From the NCBI GenBank assembly GCA_914767715.1, contig OU612068.1:21516001-21580000 (forward strand): DNA of 64,000 bases. The letters are read 5' to 3'. Source of the DNA: Membranipora membranacea (Eukaryota > Bryozoa > Gymnolaemata > Cheilostomatida > Membraniporidae). The notes beneath the pieces are model-generated. The model worked only from the letters and a program-made list of their open reading frames with translations. It did no database searches and was not told the DNA's origin. The translations under genes and the position numbers were made by a program. Positions 45,087 through 57,740 of this stretch are shown here, one piece after another. Each line of letters opens with the position of its first letter. Positions within the stretch are counted from its first letter, which is position 1.

Positions 45087-48000
45087 ATGGGCAGGAGACA
45101 TGGAAAAAACTGTACCAATGGTAGTGTTTACACATATAGTGAGAAGCAGAAAGACAAAAGAGAGTCAGGTTGGGGAGGTACAGCAGCAAGGCTTGGTAAA
45201 GACTCAATAAAGGTAAATATCATCAAAAAATCTAAACAGATTTTATCATCATTCATTCATAGATTGTTGTTTGTGATTGTCTTATGAATTATGTGACTAT
45301 GTCCATTGAGGAATATGTAGAACATGAAAATAAGGAAACCATCAAGGAGTGTGATGAGTTCTCCCCTCATCCACCTAGGGTGTAACAGGATCCAACAGAC
45401 TACCATAGACATGATAAGTCAAGATCTGCTGCTCTCTATGTCACTGACTGTGTTACTAAACTAACCAAGTAGCAAGCTTCAGAGCCAACCCAATCCAAAA
45501 GAATTAGTGTGACAATATTATACCTGACTTAGGAGTCCTTGATTGGACTTTACTTTTCCCCTACTGTGCTATGATAAAATGGTAGAGCCACACAAGACTT
45601 AGGTACTGCTATCATCAGTCCAGTCTGACCTGAGGGGCTTAGCCCAGTATATCTGATAATGACAATGAATTTGTTGTTGTAGAACTTTGACTGCTGTTGT
45701 CTTACTCTCCAGCCTTGTCAGGAACCTGTGTTAACGTAAGTGAAATGAACCATGCATCTGTCTGTTGAGAGTGTATACAGTGATCAAACTGTTTTATGAG
45801 GTTTTGTAATTTACATGGCCTAAAAACGACTCTGAGATAACCCTCTAGAATGTTGATTTGATGTCGCTGGATTCTGTTGTTTTGGATGGTGTCAAAAATT
45901 GGGGATGAGTAGTAGCTTTTGATCTGCACAAATATTTGGCAGCGAGATTCTGTCATTGATCATTTATCTTCTTTTAGAAATGATGGTTATTTATATGATA
46001 AGATGGCTATAATTGAATACATGGTGCACCAAAAGAAACAAATTTCCAAAAAGATGAAAGAATATGAAAAGCAGCTTCAGAAAAACCAGGTTTGGTCAAT
46101 TCCTAAATGATGGATTTCCGAGTAGCAGTTTCCTGTTTTGTCTCATACCACTGAGCATACAATGAGCAATTTGGTTCAGGTCCCGAAAGCTGTATTACCA
46201 TATAACATTCTTCTCCCAGTTTACTTTGCCGGACATAAATTCTCAGTACTTTTATAAGAGGATTTGCTCCTACTACCAATGTAAGCGAAGCTTTTAAGGC
46301 CTGTTCAATGTCTTGAATAGACAAAGTTTCATGTGAATGACGCCCTGAAGACTATGATAAGTTTTAGGCTGACTTTCAACTTTGAAATGAAAGACCACGA
46401 CGTTCCCAGAACTCACTGGTTGTTCTGACAGGTTGTATCTTGACCTGTATAACTCTATATTAAATAAAACACTGTTTCCTATGACTCAAGTGACACAGCA
46501 ACATATTGGCTCCTATTTTTAGAACGAAATAGATTCAAAAGTCTCAGAAGAAAAGGCACTACAGAAGAAGAAATTTTTGGAGACGGAAAGCAGCATAAAG
46601 ACAAAACAAGCACATGCATCAACGTCTAAAGGTATGTTGGTGTATTGTCAGTTTGAGATGATAGCACCAGCTAGTCACTTCAAGCTTATACACCCCTTCA
46701 GTTGAATTATTTACCTCCGGAAGAATCATCTACTCAACATGGGGATTTGAAAAACATGAGATTCGTCAATTTAACTGTTTCTCAAGGAATTGTATTCTTC
46801 AATGAAACGTAGTTAGACATTGAGCTAAGATTACAAACACCTTAATATGTTAAATGCATTGCCTCCTAATTGAACTATTGCTTATTAAAGTAATTGCATC
46901 ATAATCATCCAGACAGCGGATCGGAAAGTGATGCTGCAAATTACATTATGCATAAGCATGGTGGGAGTATAGGCAGTATACCATGTTTAAATCCAACAAA
47001 GCGGGGTTAGCTACACAGATTTGAAAGTCACATTTTCCTGATGTCCATCCTGCTGGAATCAAAATTGACTAGATACAGATTAGATTTTGGATTCCATGTG
47101 TGACAGTTGTCCAACTAGAATAGGTTTAAAAAGACATAACGTTGAAAATGTCCATATAAGACAATAATGTTATAATACCTTGATCATTTTGGTTACTGCA
47201 TGGTGGGACGGTATGTTGGGGGAAGCTCTTTTTAAGTCTAAAGATTTGAAGCCTACAACCAGTTCGTTCACATTGTTGGTTTTATAGTTGGTTCCAGGTT
47301 TCCAGGATATGATCACAAAAGAGAATAAAAATAGATACCTCAACCAATGAGTATAACAATGAGCATTCATAATCTTTGCCTCAAGAAGCTAGCTTAAAGT
47401 ATGGATATAAAAATAGTACTCATATTCCCAAAATGGACATTCAGAGGTTGTCCTGACTCAATGTCAAATATTAGGTAGGCCTAAAATGACAAGCGCTGAA
47501 GTTGGTTTTGAGACCATTAACATCAAAATATTATGATATGTGGTCACCAAAAGCTGATATGTTGTCATGTCCCTACCAGCCATAAACCAAGTATAGATGA
47601 TATCCAGCTGTGATTGTGTTCACAGACTGATTCATAAACCGGCTGGATAATCACATAATGATTACCATCTCGGTATGGCTGGCTCCAGGTGTCAGGCTAT
47701 CCAATCTACATTTGTGTCTTCCCTTCTCACCACCATTAATACCCAACTTTCCTTTTTTGTCTGACACTTTATATCTTACTATTAAACCATCTGTAACATT
47801 TACAACCACAAACGAGATGCATGTATGTATATACTTAAATTCATTGTTTATACATGTATTTGGCATGAGGGTAAAACTTTTTGTGGTGTATGTCTTTTCG
47901 GTTGGTTTCTTAGCAAACCAAGTAAAATCTATGAAGGAGTAGTTTTTGGTGTTGTTACTGAGTGTAGGGTCGTGCAAAGTCAGATTATACCTCCTGTATA

Positions 48001-51000
48001 ATCTTATCTGATCCAAACACACCAGGCTATGATGAATGACGCGTTAGGGACCAGGACCTACACCTGAATTACACTATCAAAAGCGGTTAGCATCAGTCCA
48101 CTCCAGACTCCAGGCTCTGTGGTGATTTATCCCTTTTTTCAAAAATAAAATTGTAAAAACCACAAAACATCTCCCATTTGTCTTGGCAATCTGATTTCCC
48201 AAAATTTTCTTGGAAAGAGCTCAATTGCTGAATGCCAGATTGCCCGATAACCCTGGCATACTTTACTCTTCCCATTTTAGGGCTTAGCTCAGTTGATTCA
48301 CTTTGTATCATCCCATATTGCCATCCTGAAAGCAGGGGGCAGGTGTTTTTACTCCTCCATGTAATGGCAAATGTATTCTTATTGGCCCTGAATAGAGTCT
48401 GAACAGCAACCAATGTACCAATGTCGATCTTTATCAGGTTAAAATTGATTGTGAAGAAAGATCCCTCTTTTTCACTCACAAGTGTCATAACGTTAAATCA
48501 ATGAAAGAAAATGACGATCTTACCAGATTTTGCCTCTATGAATGGTTGTATTTAATGGCTTTTTCACCCTCGTCTTTAGGATCCCTCCAACCATCAAATG
48601 CTAATTTTTCCCATCAAACATAGCAATGAAAGAAAACAGAAAATTTCGCAAAATTTAACTTTGGTCTCCCTTGTCATTTACATCAAGTTATTTCACTGGT
48701 TAAATGTTGATATTAATATTCGGGTCCCTCTTTTTCAGTTGGTGGCCTGATTAAGTCAGCGGCAGCGGGAGGTAAGTCTATACCTGCAACGTCAGTATCA
48801 AACATGACAGAAGGCAGAGATAAACAGCTACCAAGCTTTTGGATACCTAATGAGATACCAGATAACAAGGGCACCATCATCTCCAAACCCGTAAGAAATC
48901 ACTAAATATTGTGTATATTGTAGTCATAGACTTGAAATATTAACATTTTAAATCTATGATTCTAGTGCTCAGATTCTCAACCATTTTGACGTGGTAGTAT
49001 TTTTTATATAAAAGTAAGGGCCTGGTGGCACCACCCCCAACTCCATCTGGTTAAGAGTCTGAGCACTAGAAGAAGGGCTAGATTTTGCGCTGCAGTAGTT
49101 TCTTTAAATGCGAAGATTTCACTCCGTGATGAGATTTGGATGATGAAAAAAAGTCTATTTGCTGAGGTGGTTTGAAAATCCAAACTGGACAAAAAAAAAG
49201 AAGATTGTCAGATACTGTTGCTCCGTCCCATGAGAGGCCAAGAAAATGAGCTCTGATTACATTTATTGGAGTGATATGAATAATGTATTTTTTAGTTCCC
49301 AGATCATAGGTTGTCTAGTTCCTATCACGATTATGTATGATAAGTAGCTTTATGCCAAGTCAGATTGAACTCCAGTCAGACCAGCAAGATACTGTTTTCA
49401 GTGACTTTTCATGTATGACACATGATCCACTCATATTATGGGGCCGATGTTTTCTATCTACTAATAGTGTGGCTTAGTGTTTCTCAATGGTAAGACGATT
49501 TGTCACTTAGACACAATAGTAGTAGGGAGGGTGGCAGGGAGGTTGTCTCCCACTTCCTGATAGTACTAGGGTCAAAAATATCCAGCCATTGGTGGAACAG
49601 GTCTTAAAAGTGCTCAAATGTGTCCTGTAGCACTTAAAACTTTGAGCCAGGTGTTATTCTAATTCAATATTTGTTCTTCACCCTTTGAATTAGAAATGTG
49701 CATTTTTAGTTGATAAACAGGAGGTTAGCGGTTATTTCATGAGCTGCGGTTTCGTTTCTGCAGGAAAATGAGGATTTAGTTATTGAGCAATGTTGATCTT
49801 CTTGCTTGCCTTGTAGATATTACCAGTTGGAGATGTGATTAATAGCCATTTAATTTATAACGGATTGTTTTCATTAGCACCAACCAAAGCTTAGGCTCAC
49901 ACCATTTTGTCCAAAACCCAGAATTCCTAGAGCTTTGCCAAACTAGTGGTCTTAATGATGATGAAAATTCATTATGTACATGGTATGTAAAAAGTATTTG
50001 AGGAGATTTTTTTTAAACTGAAGCACTCCAAAATTAGTAATGGCCTTCTACTTATAGGCAATAAAATTTCAATCAGCCCACCAGCAAATTGGAGAGGAAA
50101 TACTATCCAAATCACCAGTGGGTTTGATTTATAAATGATCAAAGGGAAAACACTGATTTAACTTTGATCAACTCCATAGATTTCTGATGAGCTGGAGATT
50201 GTAATGTCCTCCATAATCTCTGCACAGGTCGTAGGAGATCCAGGGTTGAGACAAGAGCTCAGTGCAAGCACTGATTGCCAGGGGTCTAAAAAACAAATTA
50301 GAGTTTTGGAGTTTAGAGTTTATTATTGACATAAGCGTAATTCAGCAGTCAAAAATAGGGTCCAAAACAACAATTCTCAGAATCTAAAAAAAACGAATCA
50401 CTAAAATCAACATGACTTTTATAATTGAAGTATGTTCGGAGTCAAGCCCTGCTGTATCATGTTCTTTACTGGAGAAGAAGGAAGCAAATATAAATTGTAT
50501 AACTGAGATAAATGTGAAGAAAAGAACAGGGTCCAAAAACACAATTTGCCCGGGTCCAAAAAACACATTACTAATAAAAACATGACTTATGTAATTGAAG
50601 CATGTTGAGTCAAGCCCTGCTGTATCATGTTCTTTACTGGAAAAGAAGGAAGCAAATAAAAATTGTATAACTGCAACAAATGTAAAGCAAACATTAACAC
50701 TGGGATAGACATAGATCAAGTTTCATCCAATTGCCTGCATTCCCGTTGCTCCTTCCATTGGTCACACTGCGGCCTGACCAGTGGATTGGCAGCAACTACG
50801 AACGCATGCAAATGGACCAAACTTGGTCTAGGTTAGACCAGGTTGTGTATTGAGTAGAGTGCTATATGGCCCACAGGCATGTAAACTGCTGCACCTACTC
50901 AATACCTTATTTACCCCAGACATCTCATTACCAGCCCTGTGTGAAAAGAAAATGTTCAATCCATAAACAAATTCAATGAATATGGCTAAACATTCTCACC

Positions 51001-54000
51001 CGTTCAATAAAACTGTCTAAGTTCTAATCCGTGAATAATTGAAGTGCCAAAATCTAAAGCTTTTGACCACCTTTCACTACTGACCTCAGGCTTATTGGGA
51101 GGATTGTGGGTGTCTTGTGTACCCACCCTCATTTGGCATGATATTTCTCCAGGCTATGTGATCAAAACATGTATGGTAATCTAAATAATCAGTGTCATGA
51201 CAGCTAATAAGGTGTTAATATCACTAAATCCTTTACACTGGAGCCTTCCTCAAATTACTGAGCGCTATGCGCCTTGCTAGTCTAAGTGAAAATTCTCATA
51301 TATGCCATGCCCATATTATATTCTTGGCAGATAGAATACATTTGTGGCAAATAGTAGGAGTTAAGTGAGAGCACCTGCACTGACTGTTCAATTCAGTTTA
51401 TTTCTAGCAATGACTTGGCTGATTGAATTTGGATAATAAAGTTAAATCTTGAAATTAATGACATCATGAATTATTGATAATTGGCATGTAATCTTCTCAC
51501 ACCTGGTCAGTGGTACCACACTGTTACTAACTGACCAGCTTTAGATTAACCGGAGCAACACCACCGGGACAGGGAATGGCTAGTTTAGAAGGCTTTATCT
51601 CAAGGCAATCCGGAATTATTTTCTACTTATTTACCACACATTGCAAAACTCACAAGAAAATACATTACAAATAACTTTATATGAAAATGCAAAAAAATTA
51701 AACTATCCGAATAAATTGAACAGATGCTTTGAGGTCCTGTATTGGCATTGAGAGAAAACGTCACAACCGATAATTAGAATTGTTTGCTTCCTGCCAATGG
51801 TGATCAAATATGGTCATTAATACTAAGTAAATCAAATTGCCTGGATTACAAATTAAATATGAAGAATGATGGCTTTATAATGTCAAGTGGCTTCCATAAC
51901 ATTGCCTCTATGGCAAATTAAACTCAATAATTTACTTCCTGAATGATCAATAAAGCTGTGCAAATTTATGCCTTCTTCAGTAGATATTTGTCTCCGCATT
52001 ATTGTTTGTCATCTGACTTGAGTGGAAACTGTATAAAGTTGGAAGCTATTGACCTGTTCAAATCAATACATTCTGGAATTGGCAATGTGACTCACGCCAC
52101 AGTCATACTCCCCATTCTGCTCTTATAAAAGAGTGCCTGTGAAATAGTAAAAATTTTGAACTTGAAACATCAAGATTTGCGAAAATCTATCCAAAAACAA
52201 AAACAGCAGTTAATCACTGAAGATAACGCGATGTAATCTGTAATCTCTCTGAATAACAAACAAAAAAACAAATAAAACTCAATCATTGGAACTGGCTAGG
52301 TCCCGATTGAACCTTGAGGTATTTGGGGAGTGGTGCTTTATTGTAACCATAAGCATATAGAGGATTGGTATGTTTATGGTTTTACCTGTCACAACTATAG
52401 ATGGTCTATGGTCACAACACATTGGATAATCTGATATTCACACATGTCAGGTTTAGGAACACTCCAGCTTCACACAAAATGATATTGGTTAGATACTATC
52501 ACATAGTAAGGACATATTCTTATACTGTGATACCATCACAGTATGTGTACCTGCAATATAGTACCGCAGCTAGTCAGACATTCATTCAGGCTTTGTAACA
52601 AGACTTGAGTCCTGTCTAGACAAACAGTACCAGATACTCGATTGGTGGTCCAATAATGAGGGCCTACACCATAGTTAGCTTTGTCTATGGACCACCCAGG
52701 CCACTGGATGCTTGTATTATATTACTGTATAAATGTCAGCTCTATAATGAGGCCATAAAATAGATGAGTCATCAGTAAATATTAGGAGCATCATTGTAGT
52801 GTACATTTATCTGACTGGTTTTTGTTAATCAATACAGCGGTGGCCTACCTGCATAACTCATTATCAGGAGTACAGAGTACTAATAAAAACAAGCTCGTCA
52901 TTAGCCAGTAATGATTCAATAAAACTAATCCAGTCATTTACTGTATGAGGCAAGCTGCCGATCTATTTGATGTGTAATGTCAACCCCATTACCCTTAGGA
53001 TTAATGAAGTGACTTTAAATCCCTAGAGTCATTTGTATAATTCTCATCTGACAGCTAAATATTTTTCTGTCACTCCTGGCCGATGTTGTTTTACTGTGTC
53101 AACAGGATTTTTGTTATTCAAGGTTTTCATGTGAACAAATGGACTTAATTTTATGACATTTATATTTTCGATTCAATAAAAGCCCATAACTCCAAATTCC
53201 CAACCTGAAGGAGCAGTTGACACCAGGGAGGGTGACACCCTTGGCCCAGTACCGTTCTGTGTGTTTGTTTATTTGTAAGGAATATGAATGGATGTAGATA
53301 GTAGCATATGGTTATGGTTATCAATCAGTTTCGATGGTCCCATTTTTTGCCTTAATCCAGGATTTTTAAACTAAAAAGAGGGACTTGGCGCGTTGTGCTG
53401 GAAACTAGAGACATGATCAGATTTTCCCCAGTTTTATCTGCTTAATTTCACTCAGTCAAGAAATGAAAGAACCACCAACACTATCATCACAAAATTTACC
53501 CTGGTACCACTGAAACCATCAAATTTGGAGTCTGAGCACATATACAGTGATAAATTATATTGTTTTCTGGCCTGCTGAGTAAGAGGAACTTTCATCTAAT
53601 GTTGGTTAAATGTGTTTTAAAATCGCAAGGTTGTCTCTGTCCGAAGACTGAGATATACAGGTGCGGCCGCCATATTTGGTGCCAACATGCTCTCAGTTTG
53701 CAGCACACGTGGGGCGTCAATTGAGCCCAGTAGTCAGTAGACTGCAGTGGGATTCGAACCCGAGACCTCCAACTCATGGCGCGTTAGAGGGCAGGCGCTC
53801 TAACCAACTGAGCTACCTCCTACTCCTGCCGTTTATATTATACTTCTTTTCGTTATACATTGTCCTTTTTGCATACGATGTACCTTTTATTTATTTCAGG
53901 ATGAGAAGGTCCGTTGTCCCATGAGTGGTAATGTGCTCAAAATGAAGGATCTGATCACAGTAAAGTTTACAGTACCTACAGACAAGGATGATAAGAGATC

Positions 54001-56480
54001 CATGATAGTCAAGGATAATGAGAGATACTGCTGTGCTGTAACAAAAGACTTACTCAGTAATTCAGTAAGTGACCAAAAATCCCGTCACTTGAGAGACAGT
54101 GGTTATGATGATTTGTATGTATTCATTTGAGCATTGAGAAATATTATTTTGAATGCATGCGATGGTATGGCAGGTTGAAAGGAAAAACCCAAAAGATGAT
54201 TCTTGACAGATTTGACTATGATACCATGTAATTAGTAGAGGTCCTCAGTTGCTTTTTTTTGCAACTAACTAAAGTTTCAAAAAAATATTTTGCTCAAAGG
54301 GATGTTTTGGTGTTAAAAAGGTAGTTAACTAAAAGGTTGGTGTGGTCATTCGTAAAAGTTCTTGGGAGATGTATGTTAGACATACCAAAGGAAAGCCATA
54401 TAGTGTCGGCTTTATAAAATTACAGGCCTTTTGTCTTAACCTTCATCGAGTATAGTAACCTTCCAGCCCTTTGAGCTGTCCCAAGTATATCAGAAATGTG
54501 CTCGCTTATATATAATTCACCTAGTTATATACAGTGTCTGGGCCAGCGTTTATAGAGAAGTTATTAGGTCAGCAAGAATGTTTTACGTCCTCCATCGTGA
54601 GTCATTAATACCAATCTGGTATAGCAAAGCTCTCTCATCACTAGTGAATAGAAAAAGTATGGTTCCATCTGCACTTAAAATTGTTTTTCATCATTACCAG
54701 TAGCCAGTAGGGATTGAACTCCTAAACATACCAAGTTACTTACAATATTGGGTTTGATACCTCAGGGCAATAGTATAACAAGTTGATAAAGTGGAACAAG
54801 AAACATGCAATATACACTTACATAGTGATAATGTGGCATAATTTTGTAAAAAAACTAAATGGCTCGGTTGCCGTAAGTTGAGACTTGAAATCTAAATTTA
54901 TGGCCATTAAAAAAGATTGAGGCATTAGATTCATTTGTTGCCCAGGTAACCTAGCCATGATATGGTAAATGAATGCTGAAGATTATCAGATATCTTGGAT
55001 ACCCTCGTTTGTCTTTGATAGTTCAACATTTATTTTCTGATCAAAGTTGTTCTAATAATATTGCTCCACGATAATTCTATCCCTGGTTGTCATTCATAAA
55101 TCATCAGGAGATTGAGTTTGACCTCAATTTAGGCTCACTTTCCATTTTTAACAACCTATTACACAGCACTGCTCTGTTTGACCGACTGTAATTAGACTCT
55201 TTGATATGGGTACTTGACTGACTTCTGTTGCTGTATACCTGGGACCATACCAATCATACCGATACTAGCTTTTTTTGCATGAGATGAAATATGTAGGAGG
55301 TGCCCTCAGTTTATCCATGGATTATGGGCCACACATTCATTTCTGCTATAAGTGAGGCCATGTACGTCAGGACTTAATACTGATATTTATCATTTCTCTA
55401 GAAAATTTCAATCTTCAGACCTGCTTTCCAGCATTTAACGTTGCTGTGCTGCCTTAAGTATGCATGGTGTGTTCTGATGACCTCAAAAACCTGGTTAACT
55501 CAGATCTTACTGTACTAAGTCTTCCATACCTTATCATGACTGGCCCCTATTCGTGGCACAACATTCATTCCCTCAGTTTGGGGTTCATAGCTGTTGTTTT
55601 TTGGCAACCAAGATGCCAAACAAGCTCTTATTATGAGAAACATAAGCTATGATAAGTCATAATATGATTGATCAATGCTGTCTGGATAAACTAGTTTCGT
55701 CTGATATTTTAGGTTCCATGTGCAGTTCTGAGAGACAGCGGAGATGTAGTTACAATGGAGTGTGTAGAGAAACTAATCAAGCCCGATATGAGGAACCCGC
55801 TCACTGGGGCTAAACTCAGAGAAAAAGATATCGTCGCTCTACAAAGGGTATGTAGTGTGGCCTGTGGTGTAATCTGTTCTTTTATAGGCCACCTAATTGG
55901 AAGTCTCTCTGCAATTTGTAAGCAGACTAACCAAAAGACGCCCTAAACCCTAAATCCTTACTAATGTATTTTGGGGGAACCCATAGACTTGATATAATAA
56001 TTATGCTAAGTCTTTGGGGTAACCTCATCTTATGGTTTCTGATAGATTTCCAGCAGATCTTTATGAAAAAGTATTGCAGACAATTGGTGGTATATGTGAG
56101 GTACTTCTAGTCTTTGAATCAAGCAGGCCATTAGCTGTATAAGTGCAGAAGATACTATCTGGAAACAAAACCATAAGCTTGTAGTAATTCTTTTGCAAAC
56201 TCATTTGATACAAATTATTAATTGTTTTGTACTTTGCCCGAGGCCATCAGTGATCTACTGTGTTTGTCCTCCTTTTTGCTCAGGGTGATGAGACTATAAG
56301 AAGATGAAAGGAGACCGCCTCCTATGCGAGGTACTTGACAATAATGGTGATCAGTATCAGTTTTGCCTCGAGAAAATGTAACTCTAATTCTATTGTTATT
56401 TTTAGGGTGCCACGGGATTTGCCGGATCAGGTATCGAGTTGAAGGCTTTCAAAGCTGGTGCAGCAATGCAAGTCACATAG
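45087..56480 (+). CDS. NOSIP: NOSIP (nitric oxide synthase-interacting protein), U-box-type E3 ubiquitin ligase
   Basis: Eight exons: 45087–45212, 45683–45735, 45978–46089, 46523–46631, 48739–48890, 53900–54064, 55713–55847, 56406–56480 (927 nt, 308 aa; the human protein is about 300). The N-terminus has RHGKNCT and VYTYSEK, then NFDCCCLTLQPCQEPVLT and GYLYDKMAIIEYMVHQKKQI, the first half of the split U-box-like fold, followed by a Lys/Glu coiled region (about 80–130). LPSFWIPNEIP (about 165–175) is a hallmark. The C-terminal half has VRCPMSG, YCCAVTKDLLSNS, VPCAVLRDSG, ECVEKLI, NPLTG and GGTGFAGSG across the last junction. In vertebrates NOSIP binds NO synthases and has E3 activity; it is mostly nuclear. 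The start ATG is the one giving the conserved N-terminus; an upstream frame from 44931 is continuous but unlike the family. Confidence 0.97.
46632..48738 (-). other. NOSIP intron 4 with two antisense open frames of unknown status
   Basis: Reverse-strand frames at 48488–48093 (131 aa) and 48022–47651 (123 aa) are longer than chance would favour here. The second ends with YKVSDKKG…LDSLTPGASH, faintly like the last strands of a fibronectin III domain. There is no ATG at the second frame, no joining splice pair that I trust, and no clear family. A decayed nested gene or pseudo-exons are possible. Confidence 0.25.
50357..50700. repeat. 168-bp tandem duplication in NOSIP intron 5
   Basis: GTCAAGCCCTGCTGTATCAT starts at 50441 and again at 50609, 168 bp apart, with matching sequence on both sides (TTCTTTACTGG, GAAGGAAGCAAATA, AATTGTATAACTG). 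The period is a multiple of three, so a reverse-strand frame stays open through both copies and repeats a peptide-like pattern. No protein family is recognised. Confidence 0.85.
53621..53830 (-). mobile_element. tRNA-derived SINE, copy 2
   Basis: On the reverse strand: A box TAGCTCAGTTGG (53815–53804), intact B box GGTTCGAATCC (53760–53750), then the same body as the copy at 13611–13855 (CTACTGGGCTCAATTGACGC, GCCAAATATGGCGGCCGC, TATATCTCAGTCTTCGGACA, GCGATTTTAAAA). The intact B box makes it the better-preserved copy. Its pol III promoter may still be active. Confidence 0.88.
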
Positions 56481-57740
56481 ACTATCACAGATGAACCCCG
56501 AATTATACTTCACTATATTTGTTGATTTTACAATATGGCTTTCCGAACCAATATCAAGATCAGCATAGAGGACTCTCCAGGCCGCAGATAGAGTTCAGAA
56601 TTATCTGCTCCTGTTTCAGTTTTATGCAAGAAAGGGCAACTCCAAGGATGTGTTGCGCCAATTATTTAGAGATCTCACTGGTTGTACGTACTATTCTGCA
56701 GAATGCTGAAGACAAAGTACATTGAGCAAGAATAAACAATCTGATTCAAGCCCATGTGCGATCGTGTGATGCTAAGAATGTACAACTCTCATTTATGTAA
56801 ATAGTATATAACCGAACTTTTACAGCTCTAAGTGATATGATACCAATGAGGCTATTTCTATCACTCTCATGGTGTGTGTACCTTGTATATAAATATGACT
56901 GGTTGCATATGATGATACAGCATAGAATCAATATTAATGTTATATATTAGTATTGAGTCTATACGATACAGATATTCCAATTTTAATTTTTCATTTCGAA
57001 TCCTGACGAACTGTAAGGCTATTCAGCTTACTTCTTTGGTAGAGAACATCAAGTCAAGACATGTGTATTTAATGTTTTTAATGTATAATGTAAACATAAA
57101 TTACTAATCTCAAAAACACATGAGTAATAAAGTATTTACAAAATAGAGTTGGACTTGAGCATTGGTATACACACGCATTAAACAAAACCTGTAATTTACC
57201 CACAACAAAAATCATGAATGAAGAAAAAAAAACGATATTGGCATCATGAAAACATTTTTCTGGAAGCATACAAAAATATCAAAGTCATGACTTGATGGTT
57301 CAGATCAACAAGCTAATTCAAATGGTAGTTTGTCCAAATAGACAAACCTAACAAAGGAAAATAAAAAGAAACCGTTGTTTATACTGACTAGGTATGAGAC
57401 ATGGTTTTACAAAAATAGAGGGAAAAGTACAAATGGCTGCACAATGACTTAATAGCACTGCAAAAGGAGAGTTATCTCCCTTGGCATACAAGGTGAGTTA
57501 CAAGGGTAACATCAAATGCCCGGATCGGCTGCAGGGAGAAATCTTAGACATTAAAATTTGGCAAAACCGATAATAAAACAATTATGAGGATATAGGTGAC
57601 AAGCAGTAAAAGACAACTCGATAAAAGTTCTGTCCACGACAGATGAAAACACTAAACACTAATCGGTAGCGTAATAAATGATAAGAAGAGTTGAAAATGA
57701 AACAAAATGCTTGTATAAATGTCATGTTGCGTGTCATATG
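56481..57740. other. Convergent intergenic region between NOSIP and the CDK14-like gene
   Basis: 3' flanks of both genes. GAATAAACAAT at about 56729 is a likely NOSIP polyadenylation signal, 250 bp past the stop. No further gene: frames at 56519–56725 and reverse 57078–57269 lack motifs. Confidence 0.6.

Larger units (their letters stand above)
48891..53899 (+). other. NOSIP intron 5 (5 kb)
   Basis: The largest intron in the window. It contains a 168-bp tandem duplication (about 50357–50700) and the second SINE copy (53621–53830). No nested gene is supported; the frame at 50384–50719 is the duplication read on the reverse strand. Confidence 0.6.

Noticed and set aside
45702-46324. Reverse-strand frames opposite NOSIP exons 2–3
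   Set aside because: They overlap strongly supported NOSIP exons and have no independent support.
53740-53820. Functional tRNA gene on the reverse strand
   Set aside because: A and B boxes are present, but the acceptor and anticodon stems do not pair, and the same head is joined to a shared non-tRNA body at another locus, so it is a SINE.
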